From Himantopus leucocephalus (Eukaryota > Chordata > Aves > Charadriiformes > Recurvirostridae), in the NCBI GenBank assembly GCA_003993805.1, contig RSEF01000001.1, positions 147,658,720-147,722,719 on the forward strand: a DNA stretch of 64,000 nt, written 5' to 3'. Below the pieces are notes generated by a model, which was given only the letters and a program-made list of their open reading frames with translations, did not search any database and was not told the origin of the DNA. Below, one piece after another: positions 48,607-61,200 of this stretch. The position numbers and the translations under genes are program-made. Positions within the stretch are counted from its first letter, which is position 1. Each line of letters opens with the position of its first letter.

Positions 48607-50713
48607 GAGCACAAAAAGTTAATTAAAAGTGTTACAGCAGGCCTGTGGGTTCACTTTTGAGGAGGCAAAATCATCTGGTCTGTAAAGGTCATGTTCCATG
48701 TCCCAGCCCCGCAAGCACAGCGTGGGATGGCTCCCTTGCTTTCAGACCACGGCGCAGCTGATGAACCAGGCTGAAAAGTGATAGGACGAGCCCAACAGCA
48801 ACTCTCAATGCAGCAGGGGAAAACAACCCTACCGTCCCCTCTTTCCTGTTTTAAATGTGATTCTCTGTCATTAACAGTTAAGCCCATCAGCCACAGCCTT
48901 TCAGAGAGGAGTGGAGGATGTGATCTTTCAGCATCTCTGAGCTCCCAAACGCGCTGGCAGGAACCTACACCTCCTTTGCATTTTGCAGATGTCAGGGACA
49001 CCAGCAAAGACACGGAAATCCCTGGAGATTTCGTGCTTCTGCAATTATTAATGATTTGCACCACAGTGGTGACACAGGCTGTAGCACAGCTCTTCTCTGC
49101 CAATCTCGCACGCCAAACAGACAAGACAGGTGTGAGGAGAGAAAAGATGAGCATAACCGAGGTTATTTGGTAGGACCGAAGCAAAGGTGAGACCAGAGTG
49201 CAACTTTCTTGTTTACCTTAGGGTTTCCCCAGAGAAGCCTTAAAAAACAACCTGCCCTGTTGCATCCCTGCATTTCCACTTGCAGGGGCAGGTGCATCTG
49301 GGGAGAAGGCAGCTGAAACTCCTTCTGCAGCCTCCACCCTGTGCAGTCACTGCATGCGCTTCCATACCAGGAGCACGGTGGTAATGCCACGTGCCACCCT
49401 CTCCATTGCTGTGATTGCCCCAACCTGGCACCCGAAGCAGGTAAACTGGCACAAATAAAGAGACGAGATAAAACCAACCTCAAACCGTGAACACTTCCTC
49501 TTCTTTCTGCAGATTTATTTTTTTTTTTGGTAACTTCATTGGGAAAAACACGTCCAATGAGAAAAGGAGATGCAGGTAAGCCATGAGCTGCAGCCAGCAG
49601 CATGACAGCTTCAGCCACTTTGTAGTTGTTTTCTCACTGGAGGAAAACCAGACATGAGTACTTATAGTAGCTGACTGCCAAATCTAACGAAAAAGAACTC
49701 ATTTCTTCACAGCTATTGTGCCCTTCTGGGGGAGTGTGAAGCATATTTACTTTGTGGGGAGAGTAAAAGCTGGGGAGGTGGCAGACACGAGAAAGTTATC
49801 TTCCTGAACATGTTAGGGAGATAGTTTTTTCTTTGTAGAAAAACGTAAGAAATGGTATAGTGGGAAGAGCAGATACTAGGGCTGTGGCAGAAGAGTATCA
49901 GTCACACAGATGGACCATAACTGGGACATCTGGGCATGGAGGAGGAAGAAGGACGTTTGCCCTTGTAGTGGCAATGAATTAACAGGTACAGTAAATTTAT
50001 GTCTTGCAGTCACCTTTGGGGGAGGAAAGGAATTGCCAACGGCTGCAGGAACAACAGTCTCAACAGGCCTATCCAGAGGACCACAGCAGTGACAGCCACA
50101 CCTGGGATTTAGCTGCAGCTAAATTGGTGGAGGGTGTTGGTGAAATGAGGCAGCAGCGCTGCCACAGGAGCTACACCCAGCAGGTCCTTTCAAGGATTTG
50201 GGATAGAGTTAATATGCATGCTGTTGCTGCTTGATGAGATTTCATCCCTCAGCTGCCTATGGGGACCCAGGAAATGCCCTTGTGAGGGCTCAGAGCCAGG
50301 AAACCTGACTGAGGCAAAAAAGCCCTCCAGCTTCAGAAAATGGCTTTTCCTAGACCCTCAACCCGTTGTGGCTATGGACAGCTGAAAGGCCCTGCCCCTG
50401 GGGAAGCCCTCACTATGCCTCAACATGATGCTATGAGAGTCTGTGCCTGCTGCAGCTCACGGGCAGGTTTTACACGTTGAAGTGGAGAATGACTGCAGGG
50501 CCTCTGGGGGTCAGGGGCAGCCATGGCATGGTACCTCTTGTGACAGCCAGGATAGACAATGGCAGACGTCTATTAAGTTCTTGTTTCACACGGAGGAGCT
50601 TCTGGTGACCTTCTCCTTGCCAAGGAACTGTGCTCCACCTCCGTCCCTGCGGATTACATGGGATTTGAGCAAAACCAATATAGTTATGTCTTACCAAATT
50701 TGCAGGAGGGATG
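48607..50713. other. Gene-free sequence, moderately GC-rich
   Basis: Frames of 177 codons (minus, 48651-49184), 131 codons (plus, 48778-49173) and 151 codons (minus, 49163-49618) are open but overlap each other, carry no recognised domain and lack splice or promoter support. GGGATAGAGTTAAT near 50200 resembles an internal string of avian ERVL LTRs, but nothing around it fits. I see no firm feature. Confidence 0.55.
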
Positions 50714-50751
50714 AATCATAGAATCATAGAATTGTTGAGGTTGGAAGGGAC
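50714..50751 (-). mobile_element. CR1 LINE 3' end, cut by assembly gap
   Basis: Two octamer units (AATCATAG AATCATAG, i.e. CTATGATT in sense) are followed by AATTGTTGAGGTTGGAAGGG. This is the classic 3' terminus of an avian CR1 inserted on the minus strand. Only 38 bp are visible before the N gap at 50752. The sequence after the gap is a microsatellite, not CR1, so the rest of the element lies in the missing sequence or never existed. The intact octamers suggest a relatively young copy. Confidence 0.9.
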
Positions 50752-50851
50752 NNNNNNNNNNNNNNNNNNNNNNNNNNNNNNNNNNNNNNNNNNNNNNNNN
50801 NNNNNNNNNNNNNNNNNNNNNNNNNNNNNNNNNNNNNNNNNNNNNNNNNNN
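50752..50851. other. Assembly gap, exactly 100 N
   Basis: One hundred consecutive Ns, the conventional placeholder for a gap of unknown size. It falls between a CR1 3' end and an AGGAG microsatellite, both hard to assemble. The true size and content are unknown, and open frames reading through it are meaningless. Confidence 0.99.
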
Positions 50852-50891
50852 AGGAGAGGAGAGGAGAGGAGAGGAGAGGAGAGGAGAGGAG
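50852..50891. repeat. (AGGAG)8 pentanucleotide microsatellite
   Basis: Eight uninterrupted AGGAG units begin at the last base of the N gap and run into GCAGAAG. The true tract is probably longer, because its left side is lost in the gap. It is a pure purine strand and so also triplex-prone. Confidence 0.95.
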
Positions 50892-51082
50892 GCAGAAGTT
50901 GGATTCGTGCCACCAATCTGCCAACTCAGAGAATGCAGATTAACATTAGAATCCTACCTACCCTTTGTTGCACAGCCATGGTAAGGACCAGAACATGGGG
51001 CTTGTTACATATTGTAGGGTGAACAGAGAAAAGAGTAAGTTGGAAAGAAACAAGGGAATATCTCAGATAATTCAGATTCCTT

Positions 51083-51102
51083 AAAAAAAAAAAAAAAAAN
51101 AA
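51083..51102. repeat. Poly-A run interrupted by a single N
   Basis: Seventeen A, an N at 51100, then two A before GCAGC. As at the other single Ns, this looks like a contig join whose overlap (here a homopolymer) was not resolved, so the run length is unreliable. There is no polyadenylation signal just upstream and no sign of a retrocopied gene. Confidence 0.85.
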
Positions 51103-51852
51103 GCAGCAACAATACACTGCTCAATTATAGCAATAAGTATGGCTGTGGAGGTTGACATCTCTGCATCACACATGTAAGTACTACAAGAAGCAATTATAAA
51201 GAGCTAGGAAAGTGCTTCCAGATATAACAATAGTTTATTAAAGTCCATCTGGTGGTAAGCCAGCAAGAGGGAGTGTCAGTATGTGCCTAGAGAAAGTGAT
51301 TAAAACATAAACAGGATGTGACGGAGGAGGTGAATAATCTAAAAGAATCATATTAATGCAGGGTTAGCTTTTCTGGTACAGCAGCTTTATTTTGTTTGCT
51401 GCCAGCTGCCATATCCCTCTCCAGCCCAAACATACCCCTGATATTTAACTATAAGGCTTGTAAGGCATAATAAGTGTTTATTAACTGATCAAGACCAAGG
51501 GGCACAAATTAGAAATCTAAGGTCTCAGTGGACGTTCCACTGAGGACCAGAGGCCACTAACACTTGACAGCATGACCTCTGCTCCCACATCAGGTGATGC
51601 ATGCATGGATATATAGCTCTACAGATCCTCTCCCGTTTCCCTCATATAGACTGAGGTGACATACACCAGGTCTTCTTGAAGAAGGCCTAAATACCCAAGC
51701 ACACCTGCAATAGCACCTGACTTTTCCAGATTCTCAAACAAGATAACATAGCACAGAATGTGCTACCTGTCATGACTAGGTAAGCTATACCATAATTGCC
51801 CATTGAAGACAAAGGAAATCATTGTTCACACAAACAGCCTTCAGAAATTCAC
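51103..51852. other. Gene-free unique sequence
   Basis: About 750 bp between the poly-A join and the long CR1 with no recognisable gene, RNA or repeat. No open frame of note. Confidence 0.6.
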
Positions 51853-52522
51853 ATTATAGAATAGTTTCAGTTGGAAGGGACCTTTAAAGGTCATCTAGTC
51901 CAACCTCCCCTACAACGAGCAGGGATGTCTTCAACTAGGTCAGATTGCTCAGAGCCCCATCCAACCTGACCTGGAATGTTTCCAAGGATGGGGCATCTAT
52001 CACCTCTCTGGGCAACCTGTTCCTATGTCTCACCACCCTGAGTGTAAAAAATTTCTTCCTTATAGCTAGTCTAAATCTGTCCTCTTTTACTTTAAAGCCA
52101 TTACCCCTTGTCCTATTGCACCAGCCCCTGCTAAAATGTTAGTCCCTATCTTTCCTGTAGGCCCCCTTTAAGTACTGAAAGGCCACTATAAGGTATCTCC
52201 GGAGCCTTCTCTTCTCCAGGCCGAACAATCCCAATTCCTGTCCTCACAGGAGAGGTGCTCCAGCCGGAGGGCTTGGAGCCCTCATTTTTGTGGCCCTCCT
52301 CTGGACCCACTCCAACAGGTTTGTGTCTGTCCTGTTCTGAGGGCTCCAGAGCTGAATGTACTACTCCAGGTGGGGTCTCACGAGAGTGGAGTAGAGGGGC
52401 AGAATAACCTCCCTTGACCTGCAGGCCATGCTTCTTTTGATACAGCCCAGGATACGGTTGGCCTTCTGGGCTGCGAGCCTACATTGTTGGCTCATGTCCA
52501 GCTTTACATCACACCACTAGCA
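51853..52522 (-). mobile_element. CR1 LINE, 670 bp, 5'-truncated
   Basis: A minus-strand insertion. On the plus strand it starts at the element's 3' end (ATTATAGAATAG, then CAGTTGGAAGGGACC and GGTCATCTAGTCCAACC). It continues through the ORF2 3' region to GGCCTTCTGGGCTGCGAGC and CTCATGTCCAGCTT, where it is truncated. On the minus strand the ORF2 tail is open for 67 codons (52138 down to a TAG stop at 51935-51937), reading TRGNGFK, RNRLPREVIDAPSLE and RLDGALSNLT. The CR1 tryptophan of the HWNRLP motif is replaced by arginine, a TAA interrupts the frame at 52139-52141, and the terminal octamer tail is reduced to one degraded unit. It is an older, inactive copy than the one at 36880-37180. Confidence 0.93.
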
Positions 52523-55500
52523 TTGATGATCACCATTTTTGCAGCTTTTGTTATCCAACATCTCCACAGATCTCATTTCTTTCCCCACTAGTCTTGGCTA
52601 GCTGTCTTATGACACCATTAAAATAATAATCCTCATCACCCATGCTCACATGCCCAGAACTGTCTTTTTGTGCCTTTAAGCCCTGTCTTAGACACCTATT
52701 CAGTTCTCAGACATCATCTGCATGGAAAAAATGTTTAATTTTCCTCTCCTTTCCTGTCCTTTCACAGCTAATATTATTCTAAAATTTTTCAGAAGAATGT
52801 CAGCTATCTTCAATTAAACTAAAACCTATCATTGTGGCCACGTCTTATTGCTGAAGGAGGTATCCTTGTTGCTTAATGGAGATGGATGCTCTCATCTCTT
52901 CCATTCTCTTGTGTTCTGCTATTGTACATTTTGTCAAAATCCATCTCTCTTCTGGCTTTGTGGTGTCCCAGTGATGCTACTTTGGCATGTTGATCATCCT
53001 GGATGGGATCTGCACCTGCATCCTTTCTTTTTTTAGAGAGACAGATGCAAGGAAAATGGTTTTCATAAAGCAGTGCTTACATCTGGGTCTAGGCTGCTTA
53101 CAACAGCAGAAGAAAACATCTATCACCAGCACTTTAAATTGAGTGTGCTGCATCAGATGAAATGTTGAAAGATTGTCTAGAACTCAATAAACCCACTACA
53201 TTAACAGTAAACTATTATAGTAATTAAAAACATTTCCAGAGATGAGAGACTATAGAAAATGTCTTCTACCAAGTTAATTTTCATTCCTTTCCACTTTGAT
53301 TCAGCTGAGTGTAGCCAAAATAAAGATATAGAGGGTGTACATAGAGGGGAAGACAAGTCAAGAAAGAAGTCACCGGTAATGGATCAATTCTGCACTGACC
53401 ATTCACAGCTAATCAGTATTTATTACTTGTTTTGCAAAACCAATCTTCCAGCTTCAGTTCCAAAGGTATAAATCTGATTTTAACTTTAAAGATTGTTGAA
53501 AACCACAAGGTAGAAGTTTATCTTCACCATTAAAAGGGTAACTAACACATCCATCCTGAGAGAGAAATGTGGTGAAGCCAAGGCAATTCTCATTTTAACA
53601 TCAGGCACACTTTCCGAGGTAGGCCTCAGGCAGCAGCATAGAGCTGATCTTGTGATAAGTGTCTTCAGTGTGCTTTTATACCATGGTAGTTCACACACGT
53701 TAGTTATCATATTGACTAAAAAAAAATAAATTAAAAGGCGGGGGAAGAAAGAATCATTTATAGCAGAGTATCCCTAAGGAGCAGCATCGCAAATGTATTC
53801 TCGCTTAACTTGTTGGTGGTTTTCCACTGCTCCTTGCCTCTGTTAATTTATTTTCCATCCATGGGCGATCAGAATGTATCCAGGGAGCTGCACGTGCCTA
53901 GATCTACCCCAGCAGTCCAGTAGCAGTAAAACAGTTAATAATATGTTCCTTTTTTTCCATGTTTCTGAGTGACCTATGATGTTTGGCAACCCTGTATTCA
54001 TGATTCACAAAAAGATATCTGTCCAAGGAAAAGCTATTCCCCTTCTTGTTTCATAGTACCTCTCAGATTTTCTTTTATCATGATTCTTCTCCAAACAGTT
54101 TTCTGCGGGGGTGGGGAGGGTGGGAAAGTCTGTCTGAACGTCTTATGTTCACTGAGAGAGAGTTACGGCATGCCAAGATTTTACAGGGGTGAAAATATTC
54201 CAGGAAGTTGTTATTTATCAATTCCCAAGGAAATTAGCTCACAGAATACAAAAATAAGCCTTAAGTAAGTGAAAGTAAACAAAGTAATAAATGCCAAGGG
54301 GCATGTAATTTTGCTTTTATTTTCTATTTCTGCTACACAAACACAAAAAGCATCATCAAGTCTCATCCTCTGTCCCACATGAACCCAGAACTGTGTAGGT
54401 TGCTCTGAAAACCCGCAAATCTGAGCTGTAAACATGGAGCCTAACAGCTCCCACAACTGTTTCTTAAACAGTTGGAAGTCATCGCTTCTTTTCATCCTAG
54501 CGTTACTGCTGTTCCACATGAACTTGGTGCTCCCTCATATTTTACCATTTAAAATTGCACTCACAGTTCCATTATGATGCTGAAGCAGGGAGTTTCTTAT
54601 AGTGTTTTACTTAAAGCTCCTCTGAGAACCATTTTAGGTTCATTAAGGGAGTGTTCCTCTTTTTATCTTAAGGTTCTGACTCAAGTTCATGCAACAAACA
54701 TTTGAGGCACTTAAAAAGTCCGACACTTCACAATTCTTGCTATTGCCTATCAAGTCAAAGCAACATCTCCACAAAAGAGTGAACAGTACCGGACATGTAC
54801 TCTCACTGCCAGTGCAGCTCAGATGTTCCATTTCATGGTCTGGTCTGCTTTCATCAGCAGTTTAAACTAATCCACCTGAATGTGAATTGCTGCACCTGCT
54901 GGGTGGTCTCCACTGGGTCTGCAGGTGTGTGCTGGGAATCTGGGAGCTGCAACACAGGAAAACACCCTGGGAAAAGTTGATAGAAATCATCCTTCATGTT
55001 GGTAGCACAGCTGGAACATCCAGAGCAGAGGGTTTCACCTTGCCCCACAGCATGTTCCAACCTGGCCATCATGGTCTTACACCGATATAACTGCCTCCCT
55101 GGCTGACACTGTATGTATTTTACAGCCTCCTCTTGCCATGGACTTGGTTATTTTACGATGAAAACCCAATGTATTTGCCTTCCAAGAAAGTAAATATAGG
55201 AAGGTCCCAGAAACTGTGGGTTGTTTTTTAACATTTTCTCATGGCAATTCCCATGTGGGAATTCAGCTGGCCGGAGATGTCCATGTGGCCTCTTGCCAAG
55301 CAGCAGGCTGTGAGATGAGTGGGCAGGGCTGTCTTGCCTCTGTGTGCAGAGAGCCTCTGTGGGGACAGAAGTCACGGCGCAGGAGACCAGTTCACCACTT
55401 CCTGCAGTGCAGCACCTTCCAGGATGCTGCTGCCCCTGGCAGGAGTTGCACATCTAAACCAAGATGCAGTGGGAGGCAGGACTGGCACCAGCATCTGAGG

Positions 55501-58125
55501 TGCTGCTGGATTAGAGACTGAAACGTGCTGCTGCAGTACAGGAGACTGCTGCAGACAACACCTTGCTTTCCTCCTTTTCCCAAGAGATTAAAAAATCATC
55601 CGATGCCTGTTCCCTGTGATTCACTTGTTGAAAAGCCCTTGTTGATTCTCAGGAAGGAGAAACAAGATCACTAGAGCAAGGATTGCTCAGTGGGAAAAAA
55701 ATTGCACCCAGGGGAAGTGGAGCTGGAAAAGAGGATGAAACCCTGTCACTGCTCTATCCTTCCTGCAGAGCTTTGTCCTGTCAAATTTTAAAGACTATAA
55801 AAGAGAAATGCCTGCTTTGGGAAAAGGGATATAAGACAGTTACACTTCTCCATCTTGATCGCCTACCACACATGGGCAGACAGATGCTTCAAAACAATAG
55901 TGATAACATCTTGTTAATAAGGCTTATATCTCCTAAATGTCCCTGAAGTGGGTAATTTATGAAGGTATGGACACAGGGAGCCGAAGAACTTTTTATGTGC
56001 TGTACTATATTGAGCTATCTGGGCTATGCGATTAGCTATATGGTAGCAGCACCGTCCAAAAGATAGTTTAAAGGTATTCAATGGCTTAGCAGAGCAACAG
56101 TAGCCATAGGTTGCCAGATGATATGCAAAACTCAAAAACAATTTAAATGAAGCAATTTTGGGAGGAAAATACAGATGCAGTAACACAAAGCAATGTTGTG
56201 ACTACATTTTCTGAGTATTGACAAATATCAAACTCTCTCCAAATCACACTGGAGCCTTTTGTTTCAGACATTGTTTTGTTCAGCCTGAAATTTTTCCCAA
56301 TTTGTCCAAAAGATGTTCACAGAAGTTATTTCAGTTCCTCCAGAATGTTTCTTATTTATTTGTTAGGCAGTGTCAGTAAACTAGAAGAATTAATTTCTTG
56401 CACAGTTTGAGCCATAAGCATTCTGTGAGGTGCCAAGTGAGAGCTACGGGTATTCGGCATCTTATACTGCGAAGCCCTGCAAATGTCACGTTTTTGAGTG
56501 GTTCCTTGTGGAAGCTTGAGAGTTTCTCCATGTGGTCACTGCTGGAAACATGATAAAAGGCAAACAAATGTCTACAAATAAAAACTTACCAAGTCAGCAT
56601 GAGTCCTTTCAAGGCTTTGGGTTAGCTCAGCTGTAGGGTTGAGTAGAATTGGAAGAGCTGGGCAGAGCCACTAGTCAGAAGTGAGAGATGGGGGAGGAAG
56701 CTGTGAGGTACATGCAAAAGCTCTGGGGAGAAGAGGCATGTCAGATAAGGAGAAAAAATAACTTTTCTGGTTAGTAGAGGAACTCAGACCAGGTTAGTCA
56801 TTAAACGCAGAACAATCTTTTATCCCATATCAGTCGTGTGAGCTTAGTTTTGTCTCACACTCTCCTTCTCCTCTCCTAAGGATGCAAGTTAAACAGTTAG
56901 TGAGGAGGCAGTTTCTCTGGCTGATAAAAAGCCAAAAATTCTAATTATCTCCGTGTCCTGTGTTAACTAACTTGGGCATTAACATTGATAAAATTCTGGC
57001 ATGAACATCACTCGAGATGATTGTTCTCCCATGCAATCAAATGCTTCCAAATTAACCACAGAGCAATGGTGTCCTAGTAAGGGGCATATTCTTTACCATA
57101 ATTGCCTCTGCTTTGTCTCTCATCAGTTTTGAATAGAAAAGTCATTTCTGCTATGGAGCATGAAACCACCAGAACCTACATGGCACCATCACTCAGCACA
57201 GGGATGCTGTACTGTGCCACGCAGCAGATGAAAGCAAATCACAGTAGGTACTGCAGGGGGGCCAGGCAGCAGTGTGGGCAGCTCCACCTGAGAGACGAGC
57301 CCTGGAGAGTAGGAGGGTAGCCTCGGGCCAACATGGTGAGGGAGAGAGAGAATATTTTAAATCAGCCAGCAAAAAGAAGGCTCTGTAGAGCTGTGAAGAG
57401 ATGTGTGCCCTGCACCCTTTAAATGGATGTTGATATTTCTTTCCTGTTACATCCTCCTGAAATACAAAGCAGACTTTTTTTTTTCTTTTTTTTTTTCTGG
57501 TGAGCAGATGCATCCAGGGATTCATAGGGTTGTTTGGTCTCTGTGCTTTCATGGGTACTTGCACATAGGCACACATCTTTCATTTTCTACATTATTATGG
57601 TATAAAATTCACAATGCAGGCTGCTGTTGAAAAGCCACTCTGTTTCCTCCAGTGCATACAGCATATTCAGCCATCTTTAAACACTTCTACTCCTGTTACC
57701 TTAGTAACAGCCCAAGGGAAATCCCTAAGTAATTAATCAAGCTGCTTAGCTGTTTAAGGTTTCTTACGAGGGAAGCTGTTGTTTAGCTTCTTTCTCATTG
57801 CTGGCAAAGGTTCTGTATATAGAAAAGAAATGGCATGGAGGCTGATTTAGGGAGCCCCCTTTATCTGTTATGTGGGGGAAAAAGAGTGAGTGCCCATGTC
57901 CACCTTGTTAAGCCATTTATTTGGCATGTGTGTACATGCTTAGTAACTGATACTGCAAGTAATAGCTGAACCATGAACCTCAAAGGATTTAGAGGTGCAG
58001 CTGGCAGGCTGGATTTCTTCAAAGATTTCAATGTCCTTTCTAAGATACCATCCTGGTTTCTCCCTCCAGTGCCACATGCAGAAATCACTTCCAGGTTCAC
58101 AGATGCATAACCAAGTCAGACTGCC
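52523..58125. other. Gene-free unique sequence
   Basis: No exon, RNA gene or young transposon recognised over 5.6 kb. Frames reach 127 codons (57193-57576, minus, reading through a long A/T tract) without any domain. Simple runs include T-rich DNA near 57474-57497. An A-box-like string TAGCTCAGCTG near 56624 has no B-box partner and is not called as a tRNA gene. Confidence 0.6.
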
Positions 58126-58197
58126 AGAAACCGCTATGATTATTTAGTCTGAGTTCCTGTNAAGAAACCGCTATGATCATTTAGTCTGAGTTCCTGT
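58126..58197. repeat. 35-bp direct duplication around a single N (assembly artefact)
   Basis: 58126-58160 and 58163-58197 are both AGAAACCGCTATGAT.ATTT...GAGTTCCTGT, differing at one base, with N at 58161 and one extra A between. The layout matches the duplications at 36483 and 61832 and is best read as an unmerged contig overlap. Confidence 0.8.
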
Positions 58198-58215
58198 ACA
58201 AGCCGCTCTACAGAA
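58163..58215 (-). mobile_element. Probable ancient CR1 3'-region fragment
   Basis: ACCGCTATGATCATTTAGTC, TGAGTTCCTGTACAAG and CTCTACAGAA resemble the old CR1 families of turtles, crocodilians and birds (GGGACCATTATGATCATCTA, GTCTGACCTCCTGTATAACA, on the strand opposite to the element). Only about 50 bp are recognisable. It would be an insertion predating modern birds. Confidence 0.4.
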
Positions 58216-61200
58216 ATTCGCTGTTTTGGTTTTGTTTGCCGTTATATTTTTCTTTTTTCTGCAGAAGGCAGTATTCTTCCTTTGTACACTAAAGAGCATA
58301 ACTGAGCCTGCCAGATTGTGGAGGCCATAAAGCCTGCCTTACAGAAAGACATACCTGTTGATCCGTTCCTCTAAACTCTTAATTCAGAGACAACTGGAGA
58401 AAACTCAATGGGATATATACTGTCCTTTCTGCTTTCAGGACAGCAGCTAACATAGTAATGTCAATGGTGTCAATGTCAATGGTAAATTTCATGGTGTGAA
58501 TCCCCAAGGATTTTCCCATGGAGCTGTGGTTCTGCACAGAATGATTGCAATTTGCTTTCCTGAGTTACCTCCCAAGCTCATGCAGAGGAGCGGTCCGTGG
58601 CCATGACAACAAAAGTATGATTAGGTCAGTCGCTAACTTTTCGGTACAACACTTTTTCTTCAAGAGGTACAGATCCAACAACAACAAGAAACACCCCAAA
58701 ATCTTCATAGGAACCTGTGTCTTGGATCATTTTCCCTTAGTAAGTCTTTGTAGACTCTGCTGGGCCAGAGACAGATCCCACCAGAAAAAAGCCAGCACCT
58801 GGAGCTCAGGACACTGAGCAGGGAAGAGGACAACGGTAAGTCAAGCCCTTGGTCATCCTGAGCAAGCTCTGTGCCTTGAGCTTCACCACTCAATATCCTC
58901 TCTCAGTGCTCTCAATACAGTGATACCAGCTAAAGAGTCTCTCCTATGTGTCATGACAGCCTTTGAAAGCCTTGTGTTGTCTTTGTATGGGATGGGAAAA
59001 TTTTTGAAGTCTCAAAAATACTCAGAGGAAGAGACAACAGTAACAGCTGCCTTTCTGTGGCCTGTGCCATGCCAGAAGGATGCTGTTTATCCTCATTTTA
59101 CTTGCTTTGCGTGCTGAGCCTTGACAGTACCAGCCCCCACGCTAACCCATGTGTTCTGCTCTTTAAGGCTCAGAGATTCACATCTGTTTCACCAGCAGAC
59201 ACCATTTTATTTTTGGAATAGTCAATGCTGGAGTAGTAAAGCACTTGGAGATACCTGTTAGAGGTGATTTCTAACATCAATGAAGAAGCTTACTCTAATA
59301 AAGCAACAGGTATCTGAAAAATGAGAGGCAAAAGCTACAAAGTATGAAATATATATATGTATAAAATGGAGTTATCAATTATACTTAAACACTATCGTAG
59401 ATTTCTCCTAATTGCTCAGGGTCTCAGCTGACCTGGCGGATGGGCCAGCTGCCTTGCCTCCCCCATCTGTGTAGCATTTTGATCTCCCCATGGCCCCCTC
59501 TCAAAACTCTCTCAGGGCTTTCCTCTAACAAAAATACAGCTCCTTATACTAAATACAGCTGTGGGGACTCAGTTTTCTCCTCCTGTTTTCTTAGGGATTC
59601 ATTTCTGAAATACTAGTGGTGAAAACAAAACATGGCATGTTTTACTGTTCTGTAGGACTTTCTCTGCATTTACACTGCTATGCTGTGCCTGAGCTAGCAC
59701 ATTTCTTCTGCTATAACCAGTCTTCTTGCTGCTTATGGCTTTTGCAGCATGGCTAGAACTCTGTGGAAGCATGATGAGAAAGGTTCATTTTATAAGCAAG
59801 TTACTAATCTCTCAGGATAGGATTCAACCTGCTTAATTTCATCTCTTTCTGAGTTAGGTAGCTAGTCTTGGTCATCAAAATGAAACAGGGACCTGGATGA
59901 ACATGGATGATGCACCCTTTGCCTGTTTCTTGTCTCTGACTAGAGAGGAAACCTTAGTGACTGAGACATAAGGGGCATCTACATTTCAGGTGATTCACGT
60001 TAGTTGAGATGAACCTTACCAGTGAACCCCAGTGCCTTGAGAAACTTTCCAAGTTGCACTTGAATAATTCAGAAAATGGACATGATCAAAGATTTAGTTC
60101 ATTCTGTTCCACACCAGTAGAATAGGTGTTACAGTAGCATAAAAATATACAATTAGTATTAATAATGATAGCAATGGTTTTGATGGTTATGTTTCATGGT
60201 CAGCCTAAGGACAGTTGTCTCACTGTGGGAGTCATTCTCAAGAGTAGACTCTTCCTCCATGAGTCTAATACAAAGGTCAAGTATCCATGAGTTTTCAGAA
60301 GACCTGCAGCCATTTCGTTGCCATCTGAAACTGGAGAAATATATATTCTTAATTGGGTTGTGTATTCCCACTGGCCTCCCATATATACAAGGACGTATAT
60401 ACACATTCAGAGGGCTAATGGTAGGGCAATGCAGAACACTGTCTATGATTGGCAGTGTCTGCTGCTGTCTGCTAAGGGCAGTTTATCTAGGCCCGGATTT
60501 GGCTGCAAGTTATCTTGGAAATGAATCTCCTTTGCCTTGTCCTTTCCCTGTTTCTTTTGTTTAGATCTGTAACTCACAGAAAGTGAAAGTGCTCGCTTTT
60601 GCACTCTGCAAAGAGTACTAATGAGGTCATTAAACTTTGATGACCATCCATTTGTGTGGCACACCTTTGGACAAAGCTAGGGTTGCAGTCCTAGGGGAAG
60701 GCAGTTTTTCAGCTCCTAATGCCAGACAGATTGTAGCCAGGCAACGCTTTGCTGGGCAAAAGGATCACTCGATGAGGCTAATTAGGAATTCACCTGAGGA
60801 GAGCTTAGAAGGGAAATTAAGCATTTTGGAATGAGAGAGAGAGGAAAAAATAAATCAAAAAAGAAAAAAAGCCAGCAGTAAAGACCTCTTGCAGGAGGCA
60901 GCAAGGTACAAAGGAGAAGTCAGCAGTAAAAGGAGGGAGAAACAGGGCACTGCATAGGGCTTTGATGTCAACCTGAGAAAAGCCTTGGCCCACTGAGGAA
61001 ACTGAAACAAGGAAATCTGTTTAGGTTTTGTCAATATATTCACATGTCCTATGTTAACTACATAAAGAATGATCAGTGCCTGGGCAGTTTGTCAGAGCTG
61101 GTGTGTCTATCTGCTTTGGCTTGCATGCTGTCCAAGATGGGTGGCTTGTACCCCCGCACTCCAGAAATCACAAGGTCTTGCAAGAGAAACCAGGACGTTA

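Noticed and set aside
48651..49184. 177-codon minus-strand frame with a hydrophobic start
   Set aside because: A 131-codon plus frame covers the same DNA, and neither has a known domain. The hydrophobic N-terminus is not enough to call a secreted protein.
50200..50225. GGGATAGAGTTAAT, an internal string of avian ERVL LTRs
   Set aside because: The surrounding sequence does not match such an LTR and no ends are seen.
56624..56634. A-box-like TAGCTCAGCTG
   Set aside because: No B-box follows within the tRNA distance and no cloverleaf can be drawn.
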